Positions 12,249-24,436 of a stretch of 64,000 bases of DNA are shown here, in pieces. The stretch lies in contig JAJAGP010000550.1 of NCBI GenBank assembly GCA_025084515.1, forward strand, positions 1-64,000. Reading direction: 5' to 3'. A program made the translations under genes and the position numbers. This DNA comes from Ancistrus triradiatus. Taxonomy: Eukaryota > Chordata > Actinopteri > Siluriformes > Loricariidae. The notes under the pieces are model-generated. The model was not told the DNA's origin and did no database searches. It was given only the letters and a program-made list of their open reading frames with translations. Positions within the stretch are counted from its first letter, which is position 1. The number at the start of each line of letters is the position of its first letter.

Positions 12249-12690
12249 CAGTCTTTTTATGCTACTGTGATGTAAATATTAAGGGTATTTTCACAAGACA
12301 ATTGCATGCAAACAATACGTGAATGCGTATCAAAGACACCACTGAAAACACGAGTGGAACGCTACCATCTACACAATAAGATGGTAAACCTCAGTGACTG
12401 TTTTCTTGTTTATCTAAGTGCATTCTAGTCTGTTCATACCCACAAAAACACAAACTAAAATAGCTTCCCTCAATAATCCACACTCCTGTCTTTGTTTTTG
12501 TCAGTTGACGATGTGAAAAATCTCAGCGAATTCTCCGTAACACATTAAGAGAAGGAAAACTAAAGAAACAAAAGAGACCAGGGAGTTTTCAGAGTGTTTA
12601 GACAAAAAAAACGTTGCGCACTTGGTGTGAAGGTCACACTACGTTACAAAAGTCGTGCGAAAAAATCGTACTCAGTGTGAATAGGCCTTA
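12249..12690 (+). repeat. Unnamed dispersed repeat, family S, longest copy
   Basis: The first 130 bp match 7619..7745. The part at 12440..12690 (ACAAACTAAAATAGCTTCCC, GACGATGTGAAAAA, GTGAATAGGCCTTA) matches 41755..41925. Confidence 0.7.
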
Positions 12691-12796
12691 ACTCTGAAAA
12701 AGTTGTCCGTTGTACTATCTGTAAATCTTACCTTATTTGGCATGAGAGCACAACTTTCAGGTCGGAGCATCTAAAGAGCAAACACGTCGGGTCACT

Positions 12797-13094
12797 GGCC
12801 AAAATACCAGCTACAGTGTGTGCCAACCTGATGAAGACTTACAGGAAAGGTTTGACCTCTGTCATTTCCAACAAAGTTTATGTTACAAAGTATTGAGTTG
12901 AAGTTTTGTTATTGACCAAATACTTATTTTCCACCATGATTTACAATTAAATTCTTTAAAAATCCTACAATGTGATTTCCTGGATTTTTTTTCTCATTTT
13001 GTCTCTCAGTTGAAGTGTACCTATGATGAAAATTACAGACCTCTCTCATCTTTCTAAGTAGGAGAACTTGCACAAATACTTTTTTGCCCCACTG
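12797..13094 (+). mobile_element. Tc1-like family B, 3' end fragment
   Basis: It opens in the transposase end (GCCAAAATACCAGCTACAGT) and closes with the TIR TTTTTTGCCCCACTG. The 5' part is lost. Confidence 0.85.
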
Positions 13095-13678
13095 TAAGTA
13101 GCGGAAAGTCATACCCATAAACACGAGTAACTTGCACAAAAAAAGACTCTAAAGACACCAACCGAGTTAAAACAGTCTCCAATTCAAACGAGCACACGAC
13201 CGGTAAGTTAGCTTTTGGAAGGTGGCTAAAACCTGCTTAGAAACTCGTTAAATGTCGCTAGATGAGGTAATGTGCCAATTTGCATATTTGTGACATCATC
13301 ATGTGGTGTTTATGTGCTGCCTAATCTCAGATGGTATCAGTCCTTTAGATCTGGTTGCTTCTCTCTCACTCTCTGTACAGGATAAACCAAACGAACTATG
13401 TGCATATTTCAAAAGAACAACAGTGATCACATATTGATTAATGCATTCAAAACCACAAAATGGAGTTAAGCTACGCTCCACTGGCATAGCTCCACACGGA
13501 CTGAATGTGCTGTTCTGTCTCTCGGAACAGAGGAGAGACACAGAGAGAAAGATCTATTAAAAGACAGATTTTTATTACTATTATATAGTAATTTAAGACA
13601 GTGAGTGTTAAAGGGTGAAGTTAAGCGTACTTGTAAACCATACTTGTAGTTTATTTCATACATTCAGTAGTGTAAATA

Positions 13679-14561
13679 CACTAAATGGACACTTTATTCG
13701 AGACACTTTCACCTCCTTTGTCCACTAGAAATCGTTCTGCAAAAACAACCACAGACAGGTTAGTTTTTCTCAGTTGGCACAAAATAGATGGTGGTACTGA
13801 CATGCTCTGAACAGCCCGTCCTACCTCATCATAAAGCTCTAGGATTAAGATCTGGGAACTGTGAAGGCTAGGGAAGCAAGAAGAACTCGCTGTCATGTTC
13901 CTGGAACCAATCCACAACTATAGAACATGGTGCACTGTGGTAAACCCTACTGTCCAAACATCCATCCAGAGGCATCAGAGGAGCCAGGGTGGGCCAAGAA
14001 AACAGAGTGTCACGTTTTTTTAAGTCTTACAATGTCCAATTTTGGTGAGCCCATGCAAATTGTAGCCTTAGTTACCTGTTCTTAGCTGACAGGAGTGGCA
14101 CCCGGTGTCATCTCTGCTGCTGTAGCCCATCTGCTTCAAGGTTTGTCATGTTGTGCATTCAGAGATGATTTGAGTTCTTGTTGCCTTTCTATCAGCTCGA
14201 ACCTGTCTCTCCATTCTCCTCTGACCTCTATCATCATCAAGGCTTTTTCATCCAAAGAACTGTCCTCACTGGATATGTTCTCTTTTTCAGACCATTGTCT
14301 GTAAACCCTAGAGATGGCAGTGTGTTAAAAATCCCAGTAGATCAGCCATTTCTGAAATACTCAGACCAGCCCTTCTTCTACAAACAACCATGACAGGTTC
14401 AAAGTCAATTAAATCACCTTTCTTCCCGTTTCCGATGCTCGGTTTGAACCTCAGAAGGTCACCTCAAACATGTCTACATGCTTAAATGTATTGAGTTGCT
14501 GCAGTGTGATTGGCCGATTAGATATTTGCACAAGGAGCCGTTAAACAGGTGTACCTAATAA
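13679..14561 (-). mobile_element. Tc1-like family H, decayed copy
   Basis: End motifs CTAAATGGACACTTTATTCG and ACAGGTGTACCTAATAATAA. Inside, the 5' half is in minus orientation: AACCCTAGAGATGGCAGTGT, AAATCCCAGTAGATCAGCC and GATTGGCCGATTAGATA. Confidence 0.75.
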
Positions 14562-15211
14562 TAATAATAATAATGAAACCTACCACTATCTTACCTGGAG
14601 TCCATGAAAAACAGCTCTAGGCTATTATTCCTCCCCTACCAAATTTAAAAGAGATGCCATGGCAGCCAGCTATTGCATTCTTTTGGCACATGCCAACCCA
14701 GATTCCTTAGACTACCAGATGGTAAGTGTGATTAATCACTTCAAAAGAACCCAATTCCACTGCTCGAGTGATGATTCGCTTCACAGTACTTCAGCTGACG
14801 TGAAATTCTGCATGGTGATCTTAGGATTGTGTTTGGCTACTCGACCATAGATACCCAATCATGCAGTTCCCCTCGAACAGGTGTTGACATTACCTCCAGT
14901 GACAGCTGGTAGACATTCGGTAATGAGTTTTGCTATTGAGAGCAGATTACAGATTTTTACAAAGCTCGTGTAGCTATGCTACATGGCGGAGTTGATTTCC
15001 ACTTCACTGTTGAGTTATAACTTGGCAGAACCCATTCTTGATTTTATACAGTGCTTAGCAAGGAATAAAGCTGGGCATAGAATAAATAGATTACGTACTA
15101 GTATTCAAGGGAGCTACAAGCACCAGTGACAAAGCATACTAAATATTAAAAAGATGTCCAGTGACCAGTGATGCAAAGATAGAAATAGACATTCAAAACA
15201 TGATTCTGTGA

Positions 15212-15213
<2 letters not shown>

Positions 15214-15249
<36 letters not shown>
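15214..15249. repeat. (CT)n microsatellite
   Basis: A clean CT run of about 36 bp. Confidence 0.95.
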
Positions 15250-15253
<4 letters not shown>

Positions 15254-15449
15254 GCTCCTTGTTATTCACAGTGAGTGCAGAGTAAAGAAAGGCAGAGTCG
15301 TGAGAAAATACATCCATGGTTTCAAGTGGCCAGAAACAAGTGAGCAGTGTCCTGTTTTAGAAAAGAGTACAACAGTGCTAAACAAACAGAGTTTATTTTT
15401 CATGTGATCAGTTGGCTTATTGGGATCAATTGACATTTGTTCACATCTA

Positions 15450-16237
15450 CAGTGGTACCTCAGTTTTCGTTGTAACCAAGCAATTTTTCCCATAAGGAAT
15501 AATGTAAATTGAATGAATCCGTTCCAGACTCCCAGAGAATCCACACTGTATAAGGCATTATATGCATTAATGGAGTTGTATTGTACAGGTGCTCCCTGAT
15601 TTACAACCATCCATCATAAATTAAATGTATCATGAACTAGGGAGTTTAACGAGTGTTTGGAGTATCATAGGCTAAAATTGGCTTCTTATTCGCATTTTTG
15701 CTCTCCACCTTAAATGTTTAAAACACTTATATTAACCTACAGTTGGCCAAAATCATTAACACAAAGCTTATTTTATAATAAAGTGTCAAAAAAATCTCAT
15801 GTAATTTAGTTAGCAATGGATTGACAGTGAAAAGTGAAAGCACTTACTTTACTACTGGTGAACTCAGGGCTCTAGCATAGTTGCTAATGCTAACTGCTCA
15901 GCCTGAAAACCAAGAAGATTCAATTCCTGTTTTGCTTTCGGTCGGCTGTGATTACTAACCTTTTTAGGACCCATGGAGACTTAGTTACAGTATGAATACA
16001 GTACTGTAGATGTAAAAATACAGAAAAACACAAACACAGAAGATCTTCACTGAGTGAGAGCTATTGTGAATCTGAATCACTGAATCACTGTGTACTGAAT
16101 CGTGAATTGTGTTTTGGCTGAAGTGAGTCATGCAGCTCAACTCATACAAGTTTAAAGCAAGTGCACCGAGTACCGAGCAAAAGACAAGAACCGAGACAAA
16201 TTTTGTAGTCTAAATGTGTCGAGAACTGAATTCAACA
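15450..16237 (-). mobile_element. Tigger-like family E, copy 4 (one end lost)
   Basis: TIR CAGTGGTACCTCAGTTTTCG at 15450. The minus strand carries ATGGGTCCTAAAAAGG at about 15972. It breaks off at ACTGAATTCAACATC without its second TIR. Confidence 0.78.
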
Positions 16238-16285
16238 TCACACCAGAGAAACAAAAGCAGAATCAAGCAGAGGGAAAAAAAAGTG

Positions 16286-16796
16286 CCGTGGTATCTTGGT
16301 TCTCGACCACCCCGGATCTTGTCAATTTCAGTTCTTGACGTATTTAGATTAGAAAAATTTGTCTCGATTCTCGTAATTTGCTTGGTACTTATGCACTTGC
16401 ATAAAATTGCATGAGTCGAGCCATGTACAAGTCGTGATTCAGTACATTGTCATTCAGGTTCTAAAAGCCCACAGAGAAGAGCTCCACTGTTTTTTATTGT
16501 GTATTTCTTTATTTTTTCATCTACAGTACTGTATTCATAGTGCAAATAAGTCTCCATGGGTTCTAAAAAGGTTAGTTTATAAGAGCCAACCGAAAGGAAA
16601 CCAGGAATTGAATGCTCCAGAACACAGGCTGCAGTTAGCCTAGCAGCTATACTAGTGCCCAGAACTCACCAATAGAGTAAGTGTTTTGCTGTTACTTTTC
16701 ACTTTCAATCCATTACTCACTATAAATTACATGACATTTTTCACTTTTTCACAGGCTAAATCTCCATCAACAGGCACCATAGTGTATAATGGGGCA
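16286..16796 (+). mobile_element. Tigger-like family E, copy 5 (interrupted)
   Basis: It starts CCGTGGTATCTTGGTTCTCG and keeps ATGGGTTCTAAAAAGG at 16556. It stops at CAGGCACCATAGTGTA, where copy 3 continues but here a family-B element begins. Confidence 0.75.
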
Positions 16797-17456
16797 AAAG
16801 AGTATTTAGTCAGTCACTGACTGTGCAAGTTCTCTTACTTAGAAAGATGAGAGAGGTCTGTAATTTTCATCATAGCTACACTTCAACTATGAGAGACAAA
16901 ATGAGAAAAAAAATCCAGGAAATCACACTGTAGGATGTTTGAACAATTTAATTGTAAATCATGGTGGAAAATAAGTATTTGGTCATCCACAAACAAGAAA
17001 GATTTCCGGCTCTCACAGACGTGTAACTGTTTTTTCTTTAAGAAGCTCTTCTGTGCTCCACTGGTTTCCTGTATTAATGGCACCTGTTTGACCTCGTTAT
17101 CTGTATAAAAAACACCTGTCTACAGCCTCAAACAGTCAGACTCCAAACTCAACCATGGCCAAGACCAAAGAGCTGTCAAAGGACACCAGGAAGAAAATTG
17201 CAGACCTGCACCAGGCTGGGAAGAGTGAATCTACAATAGGCAAGCAGGTTGGTGGGAGCAGTTGTAAGAAAATGGAAGACATACAAGACCATTAATAATC
17301 TCCCTCAATCTGGGGCTCCACGCAAGATCTCATCCTGTGGGTCAAAATGATCATGAGAACGGTGAGCAAAAATCCCAGAACTACACTGAGGGACCTGATG
17401 AATGACCTGCAGAGAGCTGGGACCAAAGTAACAAGGCTACCATCAGTAACACACTA
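16797..17456 (+). mobile_element. Tc1-like family B, 5' half, inserted in family E
   Basis: TIR ATGGGGCAAAAGAGTATTTA follows a TA of the host. The transposase start ATGGCCAAGACCAAAGAGCT is at 17155, with the HTH in several frames; it ends near AACACACTACACCGAG. Confidence 0.82.
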
Positions 17457-18918
17457 CACCGAGAAGAATAGAAATAGAAGTTATTTTACTGTCTATAATT
17501 GGCCTATGAAAAATGCATTTAGTAATTAAAAAAAACTATTAAAAATAAAGGGAGCAGGTTTGACACTGCAACTCTGTTCCGTTTGCAATGGTGCTTCATA
17601 CCAACCACGGTTCCTGTGTAAACCCTATATTACATATTATTATTTTTATAAACTTGTCTATATTCTATCCTGTACTTTGGATAATACATTATATTCACTG
17701 CCACGGTTGTCCAAGATGCAGTCTGCTCACAGCAAACTACTGTTTCACTATTATTTCAATACTTTGAAAACTCACTCTTCCTAAATTTACGTTCCTTTAT
17801 TTGTATAGAGCTACATTGTCTCAAAACCAGCTTCACAAAAGCCAAGTTTAGACCCCAAATTCAACATCTGTCATTAAAAATGGCAAACATACAGCACTCT
17901 CTGCATATGGAGAGAAGAACAAGGGCCACACAGTCTATGAAACCACTTTAGCCCTCCCACACACTGTTTCAGAACGAGTGGAAGTTCTTCAAGAGGAGCA
18001 AGAGGGCACGGAACGCACACTGCCACCAGCTAGCACTCCTTAGATTTTACACACTTCTCTGCTCTGGGTAGTTGCGTTATCGTACCTCCAGTGATTTATA
18101 GCACCCTCACATGCAGCATTTAAAACAGGCTATCTAACATTTTTGTGTCGCGTCTCTTCTTAGCAAGCCTCCCCCCCACTCGACCTCCGCTTCCTTTCAA
18201 TCTTTTCATCCTGCAGCTCGTACTCTTTGATGGCAGAGAGGGACTAAGGTTTGGTAGCCTGGGGAGCTGCGGTCACACTCTCAGTGCGCGTCCTCTCCTC
18301 TCCATAATCCGGCGAGTAAGCAATCTGTGCCCTTGGGGCTACATTAATTATACATCACACGATTCTTTCGTATATACACACGAAGATGCCCAAACGGGGG
18401 TTGAGAAAATGTGTGTGTTTAGCTAAGTGCATGTGGAAAACCTGTTGTATACTCTCCATACAATAGCATTGGCAATACAGGTACATGCTTTAATGGCTGA
18501 GCTCTTCAAAAATGATAAACTATAAAAGGAAACCAAAATCTGTCTCTTAACTCCATTTTTTCCAGCCATTCAATGTCGCAGATCCATGACCAGAGGGGGG
18601 AGTTGGAGATTAAGAGCGGACGCCCATCTTTCATGTGTGTGTGTTTGGACTAGAGATTGTTGTAACTCGAGACTTTTTGTGTGAGTTACTCTTTTTTAAA
18701 AAGTTACACGTTTGTGTACTCCTTTGTTTATCCCCCCTTACTTGTATATTCTCTCTAACGGATAACTACAGAACATGGATCGCATTCACTTTGAGTCTCT
18801 GTTTCATCTGGCTGATCTTTCGTGTTGTTTGTAATACTGTCCATCAATGCATTTTTGGTTTATGTAACAAACAAAAGTATCAGTTCCATACCATCTTCTT
18901 AAGTGTTATGGTTGGATA
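17457..18918. other. No gene seen; a retroelement tail trace near 17800
   Basis: At 17795..17850 a TTTGTATAGAGCTACATTGT motif resembles the worn 3' tail common to fish L2-like elements. The rest, including a C-rich patch at 18165..18230, has no recognisable feature. Confidence 0.4.
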
Positions 18919-19092
18919 AGGTTAGAAAACCATTTCTAAAGAGTTTGGACTCCAGAGTGGTTAAAGAAGAATAAAGTTCATGTTTTGGAATAGTCAAGTC
19001 AAAGTCCTGACCTTAATCCAATGGAAATGTTGTGGAAGGACCTGAAGCGAGCAGCTAATGTGAGGAAACCCACCAACATCCCAGATGTCTCC
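18919..19092 (+). mobile_element. Tc1-like family A, internal fragment
   Basis: It joins the HTH part (CTAAAGAGTTTGGACTCCAG) to the C-terminal part (CCTGACCTTAATCCAATGGA, GAGGAAACCCACCAACATCC), so the middle is deleted. Confidence 0.75.
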
Positions 19093-19883
19093 CCATATTA
19101 ATCACTGTTACACAATATTTGTTAAATGTGTCAGCAAGCAATAGGCATGTTGAAAGTCCAAGTCACAGGCCTGTGTCATTTCTTCTTCAATGGTCTATTG
19201 TTCATTCAACTAAATTAATTCACATTGCAGTCCCATAGTAAAAGAAACCATTTAAATAAACAATTAAGTATCATTTACATAAATTGTTTATTTATATGAA
19301 GAGCCTCATTTTAGACACACCCCTGAATTTTAAACAAGGAAGTAAGACTGCATCCTTGTCCCTCACAGCCACATGGTGAGTAGTTCGATCCTAAGTCAAT
19401 CTCAAAGACTGAAAATCAGTCATGAGTCATGTTTATTAGCCATGTGCTGGCTGGAATTTTTGAGTTACACTCAAAATTAGCTGCATCTGTCACTAACATT
19501 TGGTTTGGAGAGAGGAAAGAGGAAAGAGTGAACACTGAAAGAGAGAGGAAAGAGTGAACACTGATGTTATGTACCACATCTAAGTTACACACATCTAGTG
19601 AAAGTATAATCAAAGATTTTGCTTGCACACACAACCCAAGTCAATTTCAAAAGGTTTTCAACTCTGATTCAACTCTGTGTGGCAGAATGTGCCATATACA
19701 ACATGAATGCAAGATGTGTTGGTCTATAAGGTTTAAGAAAAAAGCAATGAGGTGTAACTGATTTTATATACAATTCTATTGATCAAGATAAACCAATTGC
19801 CCATTTATTAGATACATCTACCCTGCACCTACCACTCTTTTATCACATACACCATATAGATAAATATTGCAGAAGATTATATA

Positions 19884-21438
19884 CTGGTCCTTCTCAAAAA
19901 ATTTGCATATTGTGATAAAGTTAATTCTTTTCCGTAATGTAATGATAAAAATTAAACTTTCATATATTTTAGATTCATTGCACACCAACTGAAATATTTC
20001 AAGTCTTTTATTGTTTTAATACTGATGATTTTGGCATACAGCTCATGAAAACCCAAAATTCCTATCCCACAAAATTAGCGTATTTCATCCGCCCAATAAA
20101 AGAAAAGTGTTTTTAATACAAAAAAAGTCAACCTTCAGATTATTATGTTCATTTATGCACTCAGTACTTGGTCGGGAATCCTTTTGCAGAAATGACTGCT
20201 TCAATGCGGCGTGGCATGGAGGCAATCAGCCTGTGGCACTGCTGAGGTGTTATGGAGGCCCAGGATGCTTCGATAGCGGCCTTAAGCTCATCCAGAGTGT
20301 TGGGTCTTGCGTCCCTCAACTTTCTCTTCACAATATCCTACGGATTCTCTATCGGGTTCAGGGCAGGAGAGTTGGCAGGCCAATTGAGCACAGTAATACC
20401 ATGGTCAGTAAACCATTTACCAGTGGTTTTGGCACTGTGAGCAGGTGCCAAGTCGTGCTGAAAAAATGAACTCTTCATCTTCATAAAGCTCTTCAGCAGT
20501 GGAAGCATGAAGTGCTCCAAAATCTCCTGATAGCTAGATGCATTGACCCTGCCCTTGATAAAACACAGTGGACAAACATCAGCACCTGACATGGCACCCC
20601 AGACCATCACTGACTGTGGGTACTTGACACTGGACTTCAGACATTTTGGCATTTCCTTCTCCCCAGTCTTCCTCCAGACTCTGGCACCTTTCCGAATGAC
20701 ATGCAAAATTTGCTTGCATCCAAAAAAAGTACTTTGGACCACTGAGCAACAGTCCAGTGCTGCTTCTCTGTAGCAAAGGTCAGGCGCTTCTGCCGCCGTT
20801 TCTGGTTCAAAAGTGGCTTGACCTGGGGAATGCGGCACCTGTAGCCCATTTCCTGCACACGCCTGTGCACGGTGGCTCTGGAATCGGCCCTTCTCCACAA
20901 TCCTCCTCAGGGTCCGGTCACCTCTTCTCATTGTGCAGCGTTTTCTGCCACACTTTTTCCTTCCCACAGACTTCCCACTGAGGTGCCTTGATACAGCACT
21001 CTGGGAAAAGCCTATTTGTTCAGAAATTTTCTTTCTGTGTCTTACCCTCTTGCTTGAGGGTGTCAATGATGGCCTTCTGGACAGCAGTCAGGTCGGCAGT
21101 CTTACCCATGATTGCGGTTTTGAGTAATGAACCAGGCTGGGAGTTTTCAAAAGCCTCAGGAATCTTTTGCAGGTGTTTAGAGTTAATTCGTTGATTCAGA
21201 TGATTAGGTTAATAGCTCGTTTAGAGAACCTTTTCATTATATGCTAATTTTGTGAGATAGGAATTTTGGGTTTTCATGAGCTGTATGCCAAAATCATCAG
21301 TATTAAAACAATAAAAGACTTGAAATATTTCAGTTGGTGTGCAATGAATATAAAATATATGAACGTTTAATTTTTATCATTACATTACGGAAAAGAATGA
21401 ACTTTATCACAATATGCTAATTTTTTGAGAAGGACCTG
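19884..21438 (-). mobile_element. Tc1-like element, family C, full length (1555 bp)
   Basis: Terminal inverted repeats of about 200 bp (19884..20085 and 21242..21438) start TGGTCCTTCTCAAAAAAT and CAGGTCCTTCTCAAAAAATT, and a TA lies at each end (19882..19883, 21439..21440). The repeats are over 90% alike by eye, so this is the youngest-looking element in the window, though its transposase is broken. Confidence 0.92.
20161..21109 (-). pseudogene. Tc1/mariner transposase, broken, in the full-length family-C element
   Basis: The cut-and-paste transposase starts at ATG 21107..21109 (MGKTADLTAVQKAII) and ends at the TGA 20161..20163 after ISAKGFPTKY. The 949-nt span is not a multiple of three. The frame shifts after about 15 residues, then the HTH part (QIGFSQSAVSRHLSGK) and basic GRKKCGRKRC follow. 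It shifts again near RFQSHR and back near ARVWRKTG. Catalytic traces: FLDASKF (first D kept, DES changed to DAS), QHDLAPAH (second D), and NPIEN followed by a stop. It is not functional. Confidence 0.88.
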
Positions 21439-21889
21439 TACAAGTGAGGGGGCATTTGCCAGCATTGTATCATTTCTAATACATAATGGGGGAAATTTTT
21501 GGCATGACTGAAAACACTTTAAAAAACACCAAACATACTGGCATATTTGAGGGAAATATCTTTCTTCTCCACTGTTGCCTGACTATGACATAATCCTACT
21601 TTCCTCAGGTATGAGTTTATGTAAAATCCCTTTGCTATCCTTCAACACGGATAAACCCAAGAGCTGACAAGTCACATTACAGAAGGTTGTGGCCCTGCAG
21701 ATATTAGGAAATGGCTATAAGAACAAAAAACAATACTCAGTTGAAATTACCATTAAGCACAATCAGGGTGATAATAAGTTTTAAAAGCACTGAAATCTTT
21801 CGGGTAGAGAACGTATTAGCATGCTGAGTTCGGGTACAGTGATGACAATGTTAAAAGAGTGCAAAGTGGAAGTGGAACTTCATAACTGC

Positions 21890-22870
21890 ACGGCAGGGGA
21901 GATTTATGGGGGCTAAGTTTTGATTAGAGGACCCCCTAGGAGAATTATTTTAATGACCCTAAAAGGCCCACATTATGAAACTAGCATAAAATGAAAAACT
22001 CTTTGGAGAAATTGAATCACTGCAGCACTTTTTAAAGAAACATGGCATTCAAATACAATCAATTCTAATACAGATCCAACACTGGAATATAGATTGGGTT
22101 CTATCAAATGTGCATCTAGTCTGTAGCTGCATTCATGTTTAATAACTTGGATGACTGGATTTGTAAGACAATTTAATTTCCCAATTTAAGTTTTATTTAT
22201 TTTCGCACAAGGAAATGTTAAATAATACAAGCCAGAGGGCTGTTGGTAAAACCCATACAAAAAGGAATGAACCAAAACTGCCAGTACCAGCCAAAAGAGC
22301 AGACTAAAGCGTTTCTTACATCCAGTAAATACATCAAATAACTTGTATTATGAAAAAACTATTTCTAGATTTCTTCATTTTTTTAGAATGTGTTTTTATT
22401 ATCATCTCACCTGACAGTCCTTTGGAGGAGCTGCTGCCTTTACAAAAAGTTTTATATATCCATCTACAGCTATAAGAATAATATTGAGTTACGATCAACT
22501 GTTAGCTTATTATAAACAGGTATCTGTAAAATATACAGTCATAAAAACAAGAGAGAACAAGCCACCCATTCATGTTTGCCCTAAATACTGCACTGTTTAA
22601 ATTAAACTCTACCTTCATCAATCATCAGGTTTCCTCTGCTAGCATAATGTAATTTCTACTAGTGCATCACTGAGTTTTCATCTCGGTTTAATAATGTTTG
22701 TAACCTACAGTCAAATAACGCATTTACTTCATTTTTGTGGTGAAATTATACTCGCCTTCAGGAACATCCACTCACACACGATATCCTCTTGTCACAGATC
22801 AAACGTTCGACGCTTGGTTCAGGTTTCAGGCACGGTTTGGGGCAGCAGCGCCACCCCCAGGTCCTAGTGC
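21890..22870 (+). repeat. Unnamed long dispersed repeat, family Q, copy 1
   Basis: It shares ordered blocks with 55945..56545 and, inverted, with 37300..37985: GATTTATGGGGGCTAAG, CACATTATGAAACTAGCATA, GCATTCATGTTTAATAACTT, AACTATTTCTAGAT and GCGCCACCCCCAGGTCCTAG. No coding potential seen. Confidence 0.75.
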
Positions 22871-23335
22871 GTCAAATTTCATTATATTATGAATATGAAG
22901 ACAGATAACGCAAGCAAACATGAATAAATAAGAAAACATATTGACAAGTTAAACTAATAATGCATGTTTAACTGGGGCCTAAAATAGGTCTAACAAAAGT
23001 TTAGTTTAAATCCATTGCCAGATGAGACATCCATGACCTTTTTTGGAAGAGTCTCTCATATTCTAAGAGCAAGTCACAGAATGCTGTCTGAACTTTGCAA
23101 AACATCATTGGAACTACAAATCGAATCAGGTGGCATTGTCAGATGAGACGGTGATCTTTTTTTTTGTCTTGCACATCATTGTGACATTTGGTAAAAGAAA
23201 ATAACTGAACACAAAGAAAAGAACCTTCTGCCAGAAGGCTGAAACATGGCCATGGACGGACCTTTTACCACGATAATGTCCAGAACACAAAAACATTGTT
23301 TTGCCCTTTCAGTCTCCAGATTTGAACCCAGTTGA

Positions 23336-23525
23336 AAACCAGATTACATTTATGTCATTTAGCAGACACTCTTATCCAGTGTGATTTACAATTGATACAG
23401 CCTTACAATCCAAGCAACTGTGGGTTACGGGCCTTGCTCAAAAACAATGGCAGCCTGGTGGAGGTAGGTTTTGAACCCTGGGCCTTCTGGTCCATGGTCC
23501 ACTAACTTAACCGCTAGTCCCAGTT
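23336..23525 (+). repeat. Dispersed fish repeat, family J
   Basis: CATTTAGCAGACACTCTTAT to CACTAACTTAACCGCTAG, nearly full length, worn. Confidence 0.8.
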
Positions 23526-24208
23526 CACAAGCACAGACCCAAGAATATGAAGGAAGTGGTCTGGATCAAGAAATGATCGAAGCCTCAGTACGTGTTCTCC
23601 AAAGTTGCTAAACATTACAAAGCAGCTCAGTTGTGTTATTCTCAATGGGGAAGGCTTGTGTTACCATGGAAAACCTTTATTTTGTTTCAAAACAGTCTAA
23701 ATATCATTAATGGTATGTATGGTTGATTTAATATAGTATTTTAGCTCCATTAAAGGATTCCACTTAAGAGTTCTTAAACACAGCTGAATTTGAAAAGGTA
23801 ATACAAAACTAAAGAAATGCTTCCAGTGCAGTTGAAGTTCATTTCTAGTCACGTCAGTAATTGTGATATGTTTTGTTACACGATGGTTAACCACAAAGAC
23901 ACGTTTTCTTAGCCCTTTTCACTAATCTTCACCAAGGTTGCTAATAATAACAATTCTGAAGCGTACCTCCAGTAATCACTGCAAGGTCACACGTTCGTAT
24001 GCAGATTCACAGAGGTTAACCATAGCGCGTGTATCCAAACTTGGCTCAGTCAGCCACCTCTATAAAAGACGACATAACCGTGCTTGCATTCAACAGGTTA
24101 TATACAATTACGCTTAGAGTAAATCTGCTTCATCAGCCAGGTTTTTGAATCGACACCTCACAAACAGACTCTTGTGGGAAGCGTGATTAACTACGCCTTA
24201 ATCACCCT
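23526..24208. other. Upstream region of npm2, no gene seen
   Basis: AT-rich unique sequence up to the npm2 promoter; a fragment near 23530..23620 resembles a worn transposase end but cannot be placed. Confidence 0.4.
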
Positions 24209-24239
24209 CACCTGCTTCACATTTACACCCCTTATAAAA
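24209..24239 (+). promoter_or_regulatory. npm2: npm2 core promoter: TATA box and E-box
   Basis: TATAAAA lies at 24233..24239, about 30 bp before the inferred start near 24265. A CACCTG E-box lies at 24209..24214. A TATA-driven promoter without a CpG island suits an oocyte-specific gene, and E-boxes are bound by FIGLA in oocyte genes; that link is inference. Confidence 0.6.
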
Positions 24240-24264
24240 CGGAAGGCATGGGCAACATTTGGGC

Positions 24265-24348
24265 TTTCTTCTGTTGCATTGTGATAGAAGGGTTGGTTTT
24301 TTATTTAAATATATATATATAGCCTACACGCATACGATTTCTATTTTG
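24265..24348 (+). other. npm2: npm2 non-coding exon 1 (inferred)
   Basis: The stretch runs from about 26 bp after the TATA box to a strong donor (TTTTG|GTAAGTC) at 24348/24349. A 65-bp intron ends at TTTTCAG (24413), and exon 2 (24414..24473) carries the ATG at 24437. The start is estimated only from the TATA spacing. Confidence 0.55.
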
Positions 24349-24436
24349 GTAAGTCAATGTGCCATTTTTCGGTTGGAACGTCTAGGCTAGTGCTGTGTTT
24401 TTGACGTTTTCAGGTCAGCCAGGTATCTGTCAGAAG

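Noticed and set aside
19370..19395. B-box-like GTTCGATCC, possible tRNA or SINE head
   Set aside because: No A box or acceptor stem at the right distance.
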